Part shown: positions 7,754 through 16,282 of the stretch, in pieces
Numbering within the stretch: position 1 is the stretch's first letter
Layout of the letters: each line of letters starts with the position of its first letter
NCBI RefSeq assembly: GCF_001514285.1
Contig: NZ_KQ949038.1
Coordinates: forward strand, 122,796-186,795
Length of the DNA: 64,000 nt
Direction of reading: 5' to 3'
From: Streptomyces sp. DSM 15324
GTDB taxonomy: Bacteria > Actinomycetota > Actinomycetes > Streptomycetales > Streptomycetaceae
Program-made: the position numbers and the translations under genes
Notes under the pieces: generated by a model
What the model was told of the DNA's origin: nothing
Database searches by the model: none
What the model saw: only the letters and a program-made list of their open reading frames with translations

Positions 7754-8926
7754 GTGGAAAAGCGCAGGATCGTGTTGCTGGGTGCGACGGGGTACACCGG
7801 GCAGCGCGTGCTCCGGGAACTGCTCGCGCGAGGGGAGAAACCGACCCTGGCCGGGCGGAGCCGGACCAGGATGCTGACCCTGGCCGACCGCTTCGAGGCG
7901 GACCTGCCGGTGGCCGAGGTCGACGTCACCTCGACGGCCGACCTCACTCGCCTCGTGGAGCCCGGCGATGTCGTCGTCTCCACGATCGGACCGTTCATGC
8001 GGCTCGGTATGGCCGCGGTCACGGCTGCTGCGCGGGCGGGGGCACACTACTTCGACTCCACCGGGGAAGGGACCTTCGCCCGCCGCGTCCTCCTCGAACT
8101 GGACGCCGTCGCGGCCGTCCGGGGAGCAACCCTCGTGCCCGCGTTCGGCTACGACTACGTGCCGGGCAATCTCGCCGGCGCGCTCGCCCTGACGAAGGCG
8201 GGCGAGCGGGCACGCCACGTGGAGGCCGGCTACTTCATCACCCGTTCCGGACACGGGGACGAACTGCTCTACCGCAGCACCCTGCGAGACGCGTACACCC
8301 TGACCACGCCAGGCACGCGTCAGACGCTGGTCGCCGCGGCGGCCGAGGACGGGTTCGCCTACCGCAGCCCGCGCCCCTGGGCCGCCGCCCGAGTGGTCGA
8401 CGAACGCGTGGGCAAGCGGGTGCGCACCTTCCACTACGGCGGCGTGAAACGTGCGGCCATGACCGCCCCGGGCACGGAGCATCTCGGACTGCCGGAGGTC
8501 TTCCCCCGGTTGGAGAGCGTCGAGGTGGGCCTCGGGTGGTTCGGACGCTGGACGCGCCCGGTACAGATCGCCGCCGCGATCCAGGCGCCCCTGTTGCGCT
8601 CGGCGAAGGTGCGGGCCGCTCTGGAACGGTGGTCCGAGCGGCTCCCGGGATCACAGCGCGAGCCGGACCCCGACGGCCGTTCCCTGGTGATCGCTGTCGC
8701 CCGCGACAGCCGGGGCCGGCCGCTGGCCACGGCGGCCCTGACCGGACCCGATCCGTACGAGATGACGGGAACCCTCCTGGCATGGGGTGCCGTCCACGCG
8801 GCCCAGTCGGATGCTGTCCTCAAGCCCGGCGTCCACGGCCCGGTCGCCGCCTTCGGCCTCGACACTCTCAGACTCGGTGCCGCCGAGGCCGGAGTACACG
8901 AAGTCGACGGGGCTCGCGGTCGGTGA
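7754..8926 (+). CDS. Saccharopine dehydrogenase NADP-binding domain protein (trans-acting enoyl reductase type)
   Basis: A 390-residue protein with an N-terminal Rossmann motif GATGYTGQRVLREL, then SRTRMLTLADRF, and a STIGPFMRLG segment followed by GAHYFDSTGE. This layout matches actinobacterial saccharopine-dehydrogenase-like proteins, including mycobacterial trans-acting enoyl reductases of lipid synthesis, rather than true saccharopine dehydrogenase. I prefer the GTG at 7754, directly before the first strand; the ATG at 7700 lies inside the operator. It is probably controlled by the divergent TetR. The substrate may be a lipid enoyl or keto group, which is inference. Confidence 0.78.
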   Translation: MEKRRIVLLGATGYTGQRVLRELLARGEKPTLAGRSRTRMLTLADRFEADLPVAEVDVTSTADLTRLVEPGDVVVSTIGPFMRLGMAAVTAAARAGAHYFDSTGEGTFARRVLLELDAVAAVRGATLVPAFGYDYVPGNLAGALALTKAGERARHVEAGYFITRSGHGDELLYRSTLRDAYTLTTPGTRQTLVAAAAEDGFAYRSPRPWAAARVVDERVGKRVRTFHYGGVKRAAMTAPGTEHLGLPEVFPRLESVEVGLGWFGRWTRPVQIAAAIQAPLLRSAKVRAALERWSERLPGSQREPDPDGRSLVIAVARDSRGRPLATAALTGPDPYEMTGTLLAWGAVHAAQSDAVLKPGVHGPVAAFGLDTLRLGAAEAGVHEVDGARGR

Positions 8927-9246
8927 TGGCCGCATGGGCGTACGCCATGGCACCGGGGAGCTGAAGCGGATGTGCCAGGCCATCACCGACCGCCGGCACT
9001 GTCGGCTTCGCGCGCGATCTCGTAGCAGCTGGTGGGCTGGGCGGGCATAGATCACCGTGCCGCTGCGCTGAAGCTGACGTCCGGGGAGCTGCTGCCGGGA
9101 TGGCGGACCATACGACCGCCTCCGGCGGTTTTCCGCGGCGAGCGTTGGCGGATGCCACCGCCGGCACGTTGGTGAACAGATTCTTCGATCGGGAGTGAGT
9201 CCGCCCCTCGCGTGGGTCGGCTGCCCCAGCGGAAAGGAAGCCGTCC
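8927..9246. other. Intergenic stretch, no gene seen
   Basis: Short open frames here have no recognisable motif or ribosome site. The stretch should hold the promoter of the lipoamide dehydrogenase gene, but I see no clear -35/-10 pair. Confidence 0.5.
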
Positions 9247-10659
9247 ATGGACGAGCAGGGTGAGCGCTTCGACGTCGTCGTACTCGGTGCGGGCCCCGGC
9301 GGGTACGTAGCCGCCATCCGGGCCGCCCAACTGGGCAAGCGTGTAGCAGTCGTCGAGGAGAGGTACTGGGGCGGCGTCTGCCTGAACGTGGGCTGCATCC
9401 CCACCAAGGCCCTGCTGCGCAACGCCGAACTGGCGCACCTCTTCACGCGCGAGGCGAAGACGTTCGGCATCAAGGTCGAGGGTGAGGTCTCCTTCGACTA
9501 CGGGGAGGCCTTCCGCCGCAGCCGGAAGGTCGCCGACGGCCGCGTCAAGGGCGTCCACTTCCTGATGAAGAAGAACAAGATCACCGAAGTCAGCGGACGC
9601 GGCTCGTTCCTCGACCCGCACACACTCCAGGTGGCCGACTACGACGGCAACACCCGCACCATCGGCTTCGATCACTGCATCATCGCCGCCGGGGCGACCC
9701 CCAAGCTGCTGCCCGGCACCAAGCGCAGCGCGCGCGTGGTGACGTTCGAGGAGCAGATCCTCGCCGAGGACCTGCCGCAGTCGATCGTCATCGCGGGCGC
9801 CGGGGCCATCGGCGTCGAGTTCGCCTACGTGCTGCACAACTACGGCGTCAAGGTCACCATCGTCGAGTTCCTGGACCGGATCGCCCCGCTGGAGGACGCC
9901 GAGGTCTCCGCCGAACTGGCCAAGCAATACCGGAAGTTGGGCATCGACGTCCTCACCTCGACCCGCGTCGAGTCGATCGACGAGTCCGGCCCGCAGGTCC
10001 AGGTCACCGTCACCGGCAAGGACGGCACCCAGCAGGTCCTGGAAGCCGACAAGGTCCTCCAGGCGATCGGCTTCGCCCCGAACGTCACCGGCTACGGCCT
10101 GGAGAACACCGGCGTGCGCGTCACCGAGCGCGGCGCGATCGACGTCGACGGCCGCTGCCGCACCTCCGTTCCCCACATCTACGCCATCGGCGACGTCACC
10201 GCGAAGCTGATGCTCGCGCACGCCGCCGAGGCGATGGGCGTTCTCGCCGCCGAGACGATCGCGGACGCCGAGACCATGGAACTGGACTACGTGATGATCC
10301 CGCGGTCCACCTTCTGCCAGCCGCAGATCGCCAGCTTCGGCTACACCGAGGCGCAGGCCAGGGAGAAGGGCTTCGACGTCCAGGTCGCCAAGTTCCCCTT
10401 CACCGCGAACGCCAAGGCCCACGGACTGGGCGACGCGACCGGCTTCGTGAAGCTGATCAGCGACGCCAAGTACGGCGAGCTCCTCGGCGGCCACCTCATC
10501 GGCCCCGACGTCACCGAACTCCTGCCCGAGCTGACCCTGGCCCAGCAGTGGGACCTCACGGTCCACGAGGTCGCCCGCAACGTCCACGCCCACCCCACCC
10601 TGGGCGAGGCGGTCAAGGAAGCCGTGCACGGCCTCGCCGGCCACATGATCAACATGTAG
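9247..10659 (+). CDS. lpdA: Dihydrolipoyl dehydrogenase (E3)
   Basis: A 470-residue FAD-dependent disulfide oxidoreductase of normal length. It has GAGPGGYVAA for FAD, the redox-active disulfide GGVCLNVGCIPTK near residue 45, GAGAIGVEFA for NAD, the FAD-binding IYAIGDVT and the C-terminal HAHPTLGE with the catalytic His-Glu pair. Family members reoxidise dihydrolipoamide in 2-oxoacid dehydrogenase complexes. No E1 or E2 genes are nearby, so this looks like an accessory copy on the chromosome arm serving a complex encoded elsewhere. A strong hairpin follows the stop. Confidence 0.95.
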   Translation: MDEQGERFDVVVLGAGPGGYVAAIRAAQLGKRVAVVEERYWGGVCLNVGCIPTKALLRNAELAHLFTREAKTFGIKVEGEVSFDYGEAFRRSRKVADGRVKGVHFLMKKNKITEVSGRGSFLDPHTLQVADYDGNTRTIGFDHCIIAAGATPKLLPGTKRSARVVTFEEQILAEDLPQSIVIAGAGAIGVEFAYVLHNYGVKVTIVEFLDRIAPLEDAEVSAELAKQYRKLGIDVLTSTRVESIDESGPQVQVTVTGKDGTQQVLEADKVLQAIGFAPNVTGYGLENTGVRVTERGAIDVDGRCRTSVPHIYAIGDVTAKLMLAHAAEAMGVLAAETIADAETMELDYVMIPRSTFCQPQIASFGYTEAQAREKGFDVQVAKFPFTANAKAHGLGDATGFVKLISDAKYGELLGGHLIGPDVTELLPELTLAQQWDLTVHEVARNVHAHPTLGEAVKEAVHGLAGHMINM

Positions 10660-10685
10660 CGCTGCGCGTCGGGTCGGGTTCGCCG

Positions 10686-10725
10686 CTGTCCTGGCCCCGG
10701 GCCGTCCGGCCCGGGGCCAGGACAG
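10686..10725. terminator. Bidirectional transcription terminator
   Basis: A perfect 18-bp stem with a 4-base GTCC loop lies between the convergent lpdA and amidase genes, 26 bp after one stop and 2 bp from the other. There is no T-tract, which is common for Streptomyces terminators. Confidence 0.8.
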
Positions 10726-10727
10726 CT

Positions 10728-12206
10728 TCAGACGAGGGACGGAGGCGGCACGAAGCCGTCCACTTCCCGGCCGAGCAGCGCGGCGAATTCGATGGTGGTG
10801 AGATCGCCTCCGCTCGGGCCCATGGCCTGCAGCCCGATGGGCAGTCCGCTCCTGCCCCTGCGCACCGGGATGGTCGTTGCCGGCCCTCCGGAGACGTTGG
10901 CGACAGCGCTCCACTTGACCTGGTCCCAGTAGGGGCGTCGTACACCGTCGACCTCGAACGGCCGCCCGAACCAGTCGATGAGTTTGTGGTGATGGGCGGG
11001 CGCTGCCGTCGGCGTGACCGGCATGAGCACGATGTCGAAGTCCTGGAAGAACTCGAACCAGCGCTGCCGGATCTCGTTGCGCACCATATGGGCCTGCAGC
11101 CAGTGGAAGTGGGACTGGAAGGTTCCGCGCAGTGCGGGTCCGGCATCGCCCCGCGGATGCTGGACGAACCGGGCCAGCGTCGCGGCACTGGGGGCAGGAG
11201 CGAGGCCGGTGCGGTCGCCCGCGCCGAAGAGCAGAGGCAGAAAGGCCTTCCGGTGATTCGTCGCGAGGTCGACGGGGAGGCTCGCGGGCTGGACGGTGAT
11301 CTTCGCACCGGCCGTACGCAGGACGGTGACCGCATCATCCATGGCTTGCACGATGTCGCTGTCGACCGGACATGAGGGATCCTCACTCCAGACGGCGACC
11401 CGGAAGTCGGCGAGTCTGGTCGCGCGCGGAGGTGTAAGCGTGTAGCTGAAACCGCCGTCGTAGTCGGCCGGCCCGGTGGTCGCCCGCAGGATCGGAACGA
11501 GATCGCGGGCGTCGCGGACCTGCGCGCCGCCGCAGGCCATGTCGGCTTCCGTCCACCGTCCTGCGCCCGGGCCGTAGGGCACATGCCCGATGAGCGGTAT
11601 CGACCGCCAGGTCGACTTGTGCCCGTACAAGCCGTTGAAATGGGACGGGATTCTGGTCGACCCACCGATCTCCGAGCCGAAGTCGAACGTGGTGAGGCCC
11701 GCGGCGGTGGCGACGGCGCCGCCTCCGGCGGATCCGCCGGAGGTGCGGGTGGTGTCCCAGGGGTTCGATGAGGGGCCGAACACCGGGTTGTCGGCCTGGA
11801 CGTCCTGGTTGCCCGGAGGCATGTTGCTCTTGCCCATGATCACGGCACCGGCCGCGCGCAACCGCTTGACGGCCTCGGCGTCCTGGTCGGGCACGTAGTC
11901 CTTGAGGTCCGTGCGCCCGCAGACGGTGCGCATGCCCGCGGTCTCGTAGCTGTCCTTGACCGTGATCGGCACGCCGTGCAGCGGGCCGAGGTCCTGCCCC
12001 GCCGCCCGCGCGGCGTCGGCTTGTCCCGCCTCGCGTCGGGCACGTTCCGCATCCAGGGTCACCACCGCGTTCAACGCGGGGTTGTGGACGGCGATCCGCT
12101 CAAGACAGATCTCGACGAGTTCCCGGCTTGAGATCTCACCCGTGGCCAGCGCGCGTGACTGCTGCACGGCGGACCGGAAGGGGACGTCACTCACGGCATG
12201 CCTCAT
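10728..12206 (-). CDS. Amidase signature family protein
   Basis: A 492-residue amidase of usual length. The Ser-cisSer-Lys triad can be placed: Lys in PITVKDSYETAG, the cis-Ser in TRTSGGSAGGG and the nucleophile in GSEIGGSTRIPS. It would hydrolyse a carboxamide to acid and ammonia; homologous folds also include Asp/Glu-tRNA amidotransferase subunit A, but no gatB or gatC is near. The start is the ATG at 12206; the GTG of VSDVPF is an alternative. Upstream lies an AT-rich patch with half of the TCATAAT motif seen in front of several genes here. Confidence 0.9.
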   Translation of the reverse strand: MRHAVSDVPFRSAVQQSRALATGEISSRELVEICLERIAVHNPALNAVVTLDAERARREAGQADAARAAGQDLGPLHGVPITVKDSYETAGMRTVCGRTDLKDYVPDQDAEAVKRLRAAGAVIMGKSNMPPGNQDVQADNPVFGPSSNPWDTTRTSGGSAGGGAVATAAGLTTFDFGSEIGGSTRIPSHFNGLYGHKSTWRSIPLIGHVPYGPGAGRWTEADMACGGAQVRDARDLVPILRATTGPADYDGGFSYTLTPPRATRLADFRVAVWSEDPSCPVDSDIVQAMDDAVTVLRTAGAKITVQPASLPVDLATNHRKAFLPLLFGAGDRTGLAPAPSAATLARFVQHPRGDAGPALRGTFQSHFHWLQAHMVRNEIRQRWFEFFQDFDIVLMPVTPTAAPAHHHKLIDWFGRPFEVDGVRRPYWDQVKWSAVANVSGGPATTIPVRRGRSGLPIGLQAMGPSGGDLTTIEFAALLGREVDGFVPPPSLV

Positions 12207-12629
12207 CTCTGGATCTGGCGGCGCCGAATTGAATGGCAGTCATAATATTACATTCGGTAGACCATGGCCGGGGTGGGTGGAAGGCAATGGCCTCGCAGGG
12301 GGATTCTGCGGCGCCGTACGGACGGGACATGCGGGAACGGACCAGCGGGATGCCCGGCCGGCGGCTCCGGCATCCACGCTGATGTCGAATGCCGGTTGGC
12401 CGCCGAGGCTTCTGGGTGCATTCCTCGCCCAGGGGCGGCTTCGTCGCCGGCGGGCGCACGACACCGAGCGCTGTCGGCGTCGCCTGCGCCTCGTCGATAC
12501 GGGGCAGTCGACCGGAGTGCACAGCGGCAACCTGCCCGGGCCCGCTTCAGCCCGCATGGGGGGGCTGGGGATGGGACTCCGTGCGATCGGTTGGCGGATG
12601 GGTTTCCCGGTGGCTCCGGCTCATGCACC
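12207..12629. other. Intergenic stretch, amidase promoter region
   Basis: No convincing gene. An AT-rich island at 12237-12252 (CAGTCATAATATTAC) is the probable amidase promoter/operator; the rest is GC-rich sequence in which I recognise nothing. Confidence 0.5.
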
Positions 12630-13205
12630 TCACGGGGCCGGACAGTGGACGGCATCCATCAGCAGGTCGAGCATCCGGCTCAGTTGGCCCCGTCGGCCCG
12701 CCGGTGAGGTCGTCGTGAACATGCCGACGAGCGTGGCGACGATGTCCTCGGCGTGGACATCTGCGCGCAGCGTCCCGTTGGCTGTTCCGGCGGCCAGGAT
12801 CGTTTGCACCGCGGTACAGAGTTGTGCGTGTGCCGGTGATGCACTCGCGATGTCGGACGCGAGGACGGCGCGCAGCGCGTCTGCCGTCTCTCGTCTGGTA
12901 CTCGCGTGGTCGGCGAAGTGGTCCATCCAGCTGCGCAGCGCGTGGGCTGGATCTTCGGTGTGGAGGAGGGCCTCGGCCTCGGCGCACAAATCGTCGAGCT
13001 CCTGCTGGTAGATCGCTTCGACCAGTGCTTCTCGTGTGGGGAAGTGCCGGTACAGCGTGGCTATCCCCACGCCTGCGTCCCGCGCAATCTGCTTCAGGGA
13101 TGCCGGTGCCTCGGATGCGAACGCGATGTGCGCGGCGTCGAGCAGTCGGGTGCGGTTGCGTGCAGCATCCGCACGGACGGGTTTGGGTGTGTCACGGATC
13201 GGCAT
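12630..13205 (-). CDS. TetR/AcrR family transcriptional regulator
   Basis: A 191-residue TetR repressor. The helix-turn-helix LKQIARDAGVGIATLYRHFP is at residues ~37-56 and the C-terminal region is helical with the AEDIVATLVGMF stretch typical of actinomycete members. It stands alone on the minus strand between the amidase and an IS relic. The TTATGATCATAA palindrome about 180 bp upstream is a candidate autoregulatory site, and related sites occur before four other genes in this window; assigning them to this regulator is inference. Confidence 0.9.
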   Translation of the reverse strand: MPIRDTPKPVRADAARNRTRLLDAAHIAFASEAPASLKQIARDAGVGIATLYRHFPTREALVEAIYQQELDDLCAEAEALLHTEDPAHALRSWMDHFADHASTRRETADALRAVLASDIASASPAHAQLCTAVQTILAAGTANGTLRADVHAEDIVATLVGMFTTTSPAGRRGQLSRMLDLLMDAVHCPAP

Positions 13206-13387
13206 GGTTCCACGGAGCCTTCGGCTGTTTCTGCGGTGAGAAGCGGAGGAGCCTCCGCCGGCGCCGCGCGCGAGCGGGAAGGCGGATGACGTTCAGGGGT
13301 GCATCAAGGCCGAGGAGTGTCGCAGGGAAGGTGGAAGGCTGTTGTGGCAAGCGCGTCGTCCGTGCTCGGCCCGTGCCGGACTTTAAG

Positions 13388-13401
13388 CTTATGATCATAA
13401 T
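13388..13401. promoter_or_regulatory. Candidate operator CTTATGATCATAAT
   Basis: It contains the perfect 12-bp palindrome TTATGATCATAA, conspicuous in GC-rich DNA. Related 14-mers are at 14581, 21820, 25313 and 30410. It lies between the TetR gene and an IS5 relic. Confidence 0.45.
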
Positions 13402-13409
13402 GCTGCGAG

Positions 13410-13880
13410 CGGGGCCCTGGCCGTCGCAGGCTGGGTGGACTTTGGTGGTCAGCCCTCCGCGGGATCGGCCGAGGGCGTGATCGTCTGGTTCGTCCTGCTC
13501 ATGGCTCCCCCCTTTTCGGTCCGTCGCGGCGGCGTGCTGGTGGGCGCGGGCGATGCTCGAGTCGATCTGGACCAGTCAGTCGATGTCGCCGGCCGCGTCG
13601 GTCCGGGCCTGTATCTGCTGCAGGGCCCGGGTGAACAGGCCGTCAGGGCGTAGCGGCGAAAGCGGGTGTAGACCCGGTGTAAACCGTCTTTCACGTCCTG
13701 TAGCGTTCCGGCAGGTCACGCCAGGAGATCCCGGTCCGGATCTTGTAGACCATCCCGTTGACGACCTGCCGGTCTCCCACCCTCGCTCCTCCCGTGTCGG
13801 CCCGCGGTGTCAGCGGAGCGAGTAACTCTCCCTCCCGGTCGCTGAGTTCGTGACGCCGTATCACCCCGCATGATCAATCC
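13410..13880 (-). pseudogene. IS5-family transposase relic
   Basis: Read on the minus strand from about 13880, one frame gives IRRHELSDREGELLAPL, DRQVVNGMVYKIRTGISWRD and LPERYR, then a stop; another frame continues with KTVYTRFRRYAL, and further on come Ser/Thr-rich remains ending in DEPDDHALGRSRGGLTTKVH. This is the N-terminal half of an IS5-type DDE transposase, broken by at least two frame changes and cut off before the catalytic core. No terminal repeats were found. It marks an old insertion or deletion junction. Confidence 0.75.
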
Positions 13881-14214
13881 CCGGGTGATTCGCATAAGAG
13901 GGGTGCCCTCGCTCCACGCGTTACCGTTCGCTAGACGCTCGGGTGGGGCCGGAGGGCCCTGCGCTTGTAAGCCAGGCCCCCACGGGCCCGTACGGAGCCG
14001 TAAGCCGTGGGGGTGGCAACCGGAGTAGCCAGAGAGGCGCCCATCCAACTGTTGGGCCGCGACGCTGTAGCGCTGCACCCCGAGACCGATCACGGACGGC
14101 TCGGTGCCAGGGGCGCTGGCATACGAGGCTTCCGAAGACTGTGTCGAGGAGATCACCACGGCCGCCCGCGCACCGGGACCGGATGCCCGAGAGCCGCGGG
14201 CGGCCGACCCTCAA

Positions 14215-14505
14215 CTACACGGAACACCGCACATAGCCGTAGTACAGGATGGTGCCGTCGAGCGAGTACGTGTGCACCTCGGCCGCGTTGACGCGTCCCC
14301 CCTTGTTGGTGCACTCGCGCTGGAGGTCGGGGAGATCCTTCTGCGCCTCTGCGGCAGTGCGGCGGTTCACGCCCAGGATCTGCGACTCTGCCTGGGCCGC
14401 TGTCGCGGAGACGCCGACGAGTCCTACGGCGGCTATTGCGGCCACCGCCGTGCTGCGGGCCACCCGCATCTTCACGCCACTGTTCTTCATCGTTCGGACC
14501 GCCAT
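14215..14505 (-). CDS. Small secreted protein of unknown function
   Basis: A 96-residue protein with a Sec signal peptide: positively charged start (MAVRTMKNSGVKMRVAR), a hydrophobic core of about 20 residues and an ATAAQA cleavage site near residue 38. The mature part of about 58 residues has two Cys (in RECTNKGG and VRCSV) and ends YYGYVRCSV, so it may carry one disulfide. The ATG at 14505 has AGGAG 7 bases upstream; the longer frame to 14622 does not. I do not recognise the family. A palindromic site lies about 75 bp upstream. Confidence 0.7.
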   Translation of the reverse strand: MAVRTMKNSGVKMRVARSTAVAAIAAVGLVGVSATAAQAESQILGVNRRTAAEAQKDLPDLQRECTNKGGRVNAAEVHTYSLDGTILYYGYVRCSV

Positions 14506-14580
14506 CACACATCTCCTTGCTCGTGGGGGGGAGCAGGGCCGCTGGCCACGGCTACGTAGGTCGGGGCCCCACCCGATTGA

Positions 14581-14594
14581 ATTACGACCATAAT
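14581..14594. promoter_or_regulatory. Candidate operator ATTACGACCATAAT
   Basis: An imperfect palindrome in the promoter region of the small secreted protein, matching the other sites of this type in the window at most positions. Confidence 0.45.
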
Positions 14595-14727
14595 CAAAAT
14601 GCTGAGGCGCCTGCAACTGCAAGTGGCTTGGTTTTGCTGCGAGTTGACCTTGCTCCCCTTCCGGGACGTCCAGGGTGTGTATCGAGGCGTGATCAATTTC
14701 CGGGCGCTGACGGCATGATGTTTCATC

Positions 14728-14940
14728 AACTCCTACGGAGCCGATGCGGTCATGAAGGCCGTCAGCGGCGACCCCACGGGCGCGGCGGCGAGCAGCGTCG
14801 AGGACTACGTCGGCCGGTTCGCCTACGACGCCGCCACCGTCATGCTCTTCACCAGCTCGTTCGCGCTCGCCCTAGCGGCGCACAACATCACGTCGCGCTA
14901 CATGTTCAACCTCGGTGACCCGCGCTGTCGTCCTGGCGGC
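14728..14940 (+). pseudogene. APC-type amino-acid permease fragment
   Basis: The open frame reads NSYGADAVMKAVSGDPTG, then YVGRFAYDAATVMLFTSSFA and LALAAHNITSRYMFNLGD. The membrane segment followed by HNITSRYMFNLG matches the pattern HNxxxRYxFALGR of APC-superfamily permeases. Only about 70 codons remain, with no start and no following helices, so this is a relic. A strong hairpin follows at once. Confidence 0.55.
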
Positions 14941-14970
14941 CCGGCCTGAGTTCGGCCGGGCCGCCAGGAC
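14930..14970 (+). terminator. Terminator hairpin after the permease relic
   Basis: A perfect 17-bp stem with a 7-base TGAGTTC loop directly follows the permease fragment. Confidence 0.65.
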
Positions 14971-15151
14971 ACCCACCATCGATATCCGATGGTTACCGGG
15001 CAGGCCTGGCCGTCGTTCGTGGCGGCCTATCCGTGAACACGTTGGCGGCCGATCGGCCGTGCCCGCCTGTCGGCGAGGTCGTCGTGAAGACGCCGACGAG
15101 AGTGACGACGACATCGGGAACAGTGCGAGCCGTGCCGGGGATCACCTGTGC

Positions 15152-16138
15152 TCACACGGCGGCATAGGCGGCGGTGGCCGGCGGACTGGGGGACAGGGCG
15201 CCGCGGAAGGTGCGCCGGTAGGCAATGGGGGAGACGCCGATGGCGGCGTGCAGGTGTTCGCGCAGCGAGGTGCCGCCGGCGAAGCCGACCTGGCCGGCGA
15301 TCTCGTCCACGGGGAGGTCGGTGGTCTCCAGGAGGTGCCGGGCCCGCTCGACGCGCTGCTTGATCAGCCAGCGTCCCGGGCTCGTGCCCACCTCCTCGGT
15401 GAAGCGGCGGGCGAAGGTGCGCAGGCTCATGTGGGAGTGCTCGGCGAGGTCGGCCAGGGTCATGGGCTCGTGGAGGTTCTCCAGTGCCCACTGCCGGGTC
15501 GGTGCCGTGCCGGTGGCCGTGGTCTCGGGCACCGGGTGCTGGATGTACTGCGCCTGTCCTCCGTCACGCCATGGAGGCGTGACGCACATCCGGGCAACCT
15601 GGTTGGCGACCTCGCTGCCGTGATCCCTGCGGATGAGGTGCAGGCAGACATCGAGCCCGGAGGCGGCACCGGCCGAGGTCAGCACGTCCCCGTCGTCGAT
15701 GAACAGGACGTTCGGGTCCAGCGAGACCTGGGGAAACCAGGCGCGGAAGAGGTCCGCGACCACCCAGTGGGTGGTTGCCGGCCGTCCGTCGAGGAGCCCG
15801 GCGGCGGCAAGGACGAAGGCGCCGGTGCAGATCGATACGAGGCGGGCGCCGGGAGCCCTGGACGCGAGTGCCTCCACCATGGCCCGCGGTACTTCCGGGG
15901 TGACGGCGGTGGTGACGAAGGGCGGGACGACGACGGTGTCCGCGGTGCTCAGCGCCTCCGGGCCGTGCTCGACGGTGATCGAGAAATCGGAATTGGTGCG
16001 GACCGGGCGGCCGTCGACGCTGCAGGTGAGGACCTCGTAACGACCCTCTGCGGCCCCGAAGACCCGGCTGGGAATGCCCAGTTCGAAGGGATATACCCCG
16101 TCGACGGCCAGAACGGCGATGCGGTGAACACGAGACAT
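15152..16138 (-). CDS. GlxA-type AraC family transcriptional regulator
   Basis: A 328-residue regulator with two parts. Residues ~1-190 form a DJ-1/PfpI-like domain with the nucleophile-elbow Cys in SICTGAFVLAAAG. Residues ~215-315 form an AraC-type double helix-turn-helix, with TLADLAEHSHMSLRTFARRF as the first helix pair and a GFAGGTSLREHLHAAIG second pair. The ATG at 16138 lies 70 bp from the next plus-strand ATG, and the divergent promoter region is present again at 17.5 kb. It probably controls the SnoaL-like and fusion genes; the PfpI domain likely senses a small molecule. Confidence 0.9.
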   Translation of the reverse strand: MSRVHRIAVLAVDGVYPFELGIPSRVFGAAEGRYEVLTCSVDGRPVRTNSDFSITVEHGPEALSTADTVVVPPFVTTAVTPEVPRAMVEALASRAPGARLVSICTGAFVLAAAGLLDGRPATTHWVVADLFRAWFPQVSLDPNVLFIDDGDVLTSAGAASGLDVCLHLIRRDHGSEVANQVARMCVTPPWRDGGQAQYIQHPVPETTATGTAPTRQWALENLHEPMTLADLAEHSHMSLRTFARRFTEEVGTSPGRWLIKQRVERARHLLETTDLPVDEIAGQVGFAGGTSLREHLHAAIGVSPIAYRRTFRGALSPSPPATAAYAAV

Positions 16139-16139
16139 G

Positions 16140-16214
16140 GCACGATCCCGTCGAAAGTTGACTTTCATGCCATGGTACCGAACGACGGCGGCGGCCACGC
16201 TGGACGCATGACGA
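16140..16214 (+). repeat. Duplicated divergent promoter, copy 1
   Basis: These 75 bp, from the start of the GlxA-type gene to the first codons at ATG 16208, match 17496-17571 over their length, including the stretch TTCATGCCATGG. The match runs on into the first codons of the downstream genes (MTN, MR and GSPE are shared). Confidence 0.75.
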
Positions 16215-16282
16215 ACACCGCCGCCATGCGGGTCACTGGCCAAGATGCCTACGGTTCCCCCGAGTTCGGAGAAGTGAGCCCT

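Noticed and set aside
9052..10914. Long minus-strand open frame of 620 codons opposite lpdA
   Set aside because: It is the shadow of lpdA, which shows every catalytic motif; the shadow protein is low-complexity with no motif.
10728..12206. Amidase as GatA of the tRNA amidotransferase
   Set aside because: No gatB or gatC is nearby and the gene stands alone on the arm; a stand-alone amidase is more likely.
14915..16250. Plus-strand open frame running into the SnoaL-like gene
   Set aside because: It is antisense to the GlxA-type regulator; coding begins only after the signal-peptide start.
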